From Actinomycetes bacterium (GTDB taxonomy: Bacteria > Actinomycetota > Acidimicrobiia > Acidimicrobiales > Palsa-688): a stretch of 6,390 bases of DNA. Below are positions 5,658 through 6,390 of the stretch, in pieces. Each line of letters starts with the position of its first letter. Position 1 is the first letter of the stretch. The notes below the pieces were generated by a model. That model saw nothing but the letters and a program-made list of their open reading frames with translations, made no database searches and had not been told where the DNA came from. The DNA lies in NCBI GenBank assembly GCA_021827225.1, contig JAKAXG010000266.1, positions 1 through 6,390 of the forward strand, read 5' to 3'. A program made the position numbers and the translations under genes.

Positions 5658-6390
5658 GTGCGAGCCGGAGCCCCGACCGGGACGGTCGGAAGCGGTCTCG
5701 CTAAGCGGACGATGGTCGGCCTGAGCGTCGCCGTTGTCTCGTTCGGCGCGTCCCTGTGGCCGGTGACCACCGCCGCCCAAGCCGACCAGATCGGCAGCGC
5801 TAAAGCCCAGATCAGCGCCCTGCAGGCCCAGGTGATGGCCAGCGCCAGCCGCATCCGCCAGCTCACCCTGTCCTATCAGGAGGCCAACACCCGGGCCGGG
5901 GCCCTGGCCCAGCAGGTTGCAGCCGACCGGGCCCAGCTCGCCCAGCTGGAGGGCCGGGTGCGCGCCACCCGGGATCTTCTGCGCCAGGAGGCCATCCTCG
6001 GCTACACCGGCGCATCGGTTGACCCCAGCGTGGGGGGCAACCCCCAGAGCGCGGTCAACAACCCGGCTATCAGGGCGGAGTACCTCCAGGTCGCCTCGGG
6101 CGACATCTCCAACACGGTGGACCGGTACCGCACCCAGGCAGCCCAGCTGGCCACCGCCGAGTCCCAGCTCGCCGGCGAGGAGAAGGCGGCGAGCGACGCC
6201 GCGGCGGCCACCGACTCGGCCCGCCAGCAGGCCCTTTCCCAGGCGGCGTCGGTGCAGGGCCAGCTCCAGCAGGTACAGGCTCGCCTGACCCAGCTTCTCG
6301 CGGCCCAGGCCGCGGCCGCAGCCCGGGCGGCTGCCGCCGCCGCGGCCCAGGCCGCGGCCCGCCAGGCCCCGCCCCCCCCCCCCGCCACCC
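5658..6390 (+). CDS. Secreted coiled-coil protein, probable N-terminus of a peptidoglycan hydrolase (cut by right edge)
   Basis: Open from 5604 to the right edge; 244 residues from GTG 5658. Residues 19-42 form a hydrophobic segment ending in AQA, a signal-peptidase-like site. Starting at GTG 5658 (rather than ATG 5712) supplies the positively charged n-region (VRAGA...AKRT) expected before it. TTG 5637 and 5640 are further options, and none has a good SD. About 43-111 and 150-215 are Gln/Ala/Leu-rich heptad-like stretches, predicted antiparallel coiled coil, separated by a Gly/Pro/Asn-rich turn. Then come an Ala-rich run (213-237) and five prolines (238-242). This order (signal peptide, coiled coil, Ala/Pro linker) is typical of actinobacterial cell-wall hydrolases with a C-terminal NlpC/P60 or peptidase domain that would lie beyond the window. 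No catalytic domain is visible, so the function is inferred. Confidence 0.82.
   Translation, partial: MRAGAPTGTVGSGLAKRTMVGLSVAVVSFGASLWPVTTAAQADQIGSAKAQISALQAQVMASASRIRQLTLSYQEANTRAGALAQQVAADRAQLAQLEGRVRATRDLLRQEAILGYTGASVDPSVGGNPQSAVNNPAIRAEYLQVASGDISNTVDRYRTQAAQLATAESQLAGEEKAASDAAAATDSARQQALSQAASVQGQLQQVQARLTQLLAAQAAAAARAAAAAAAQAAARQAPPPPPAT
6372..6383 (+). repeat. Run of 12 cytosines in the proline linker
   Basis: Twelve consecutive C (6372-6383) encode four CCC proline codons following CCG. The run is a likely site of replication slippage or sequencing error. As given, the reading frame stays open through to the window end. Confidence 0.9.

Noticed and set aside
4382..5704. Plus-strand open frame of 440 codons, the second longest in the region
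   Set aside because: It is fully antisense to the aminotransferase and shows no domain pattern. The length alone is not evidence at this GC content.

Overview
The window is GC-rich throughout, with mostly G/C-ending codons, frequent GTG starts and several starts that lack a well-placed Shine-Dalgarno (SD) sequence. The protein families (long-form AhcY, an LmbE/PIG-L deacetylase, a coiled-coil secreted protein of the actinobacterial cell-wall-hydrolase type) point to an actinomycete-like bacterium, possibly of the Acidimicrobiia. This placement is inference, because no marker gene is present. I see no rRNA, tRNA, CRISPR array, insertion sequence, phage or plasmid module. The content is mostly housekeeping metabolism.

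Layout. Bases 1-512 (minus) hold the N-terminal 170 residues of a PIG-L/LmbE-type zinc deacetylase that runs off the left edge. A 145-nt divergent spacer (513-657) separates it from ahcY (658-2103, plus). The ahcY side of that spacer carries three consecutive potential hairpins. Eleven nucleotides after ahcY, and probably translationally coupled to it, is a NadD/CoaD-like nucleotidyltransferase (2115-2759). It is followed by a very small two-helix membrane protein (about 2799-2966) with an ambiguous start codon. This rightward group ends against a leftward group: the two facing stop codons lie inside one perfect 14-bp palindrome (2963-2976).

The leftward group, in transcription order, is a class I/II PLP aminotransferase (5524-4358), a crotonase-fold enzyme (4272-3493) and a YbaK-type aminoacyl-tRNA deacylase (3464-2973). 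A second divergent spacer (5525-5657) contains two inverted repeats. It precedes a secreted, coiled-coil, Ala/Pro-rich protein that is cut by the right edge, probably the N-terminal half of a peptidoglycan hydrolase.

How the genes fit together. AhcY removes S-adenosylhomocysteine and recycles homocysteine and adenosine. The adjacent nucleotidyltransferase probably makes NAD or a related dinucleotide, and AhcY carries tightly bound NAD, but a functional link is only a guess. The aminotransferase, crotonase and deacylase are likely co-transcribed without an obvious shared pathway. The points most worth checking are the structured ahcY leader, a short Gly/Pro insertion in AhcY with out-of-character codons, the small membrane ORF with a possible ATC start, and a crotonase lacking both standard hydratase glutamates. 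I did not find a clear new multi-gene system.
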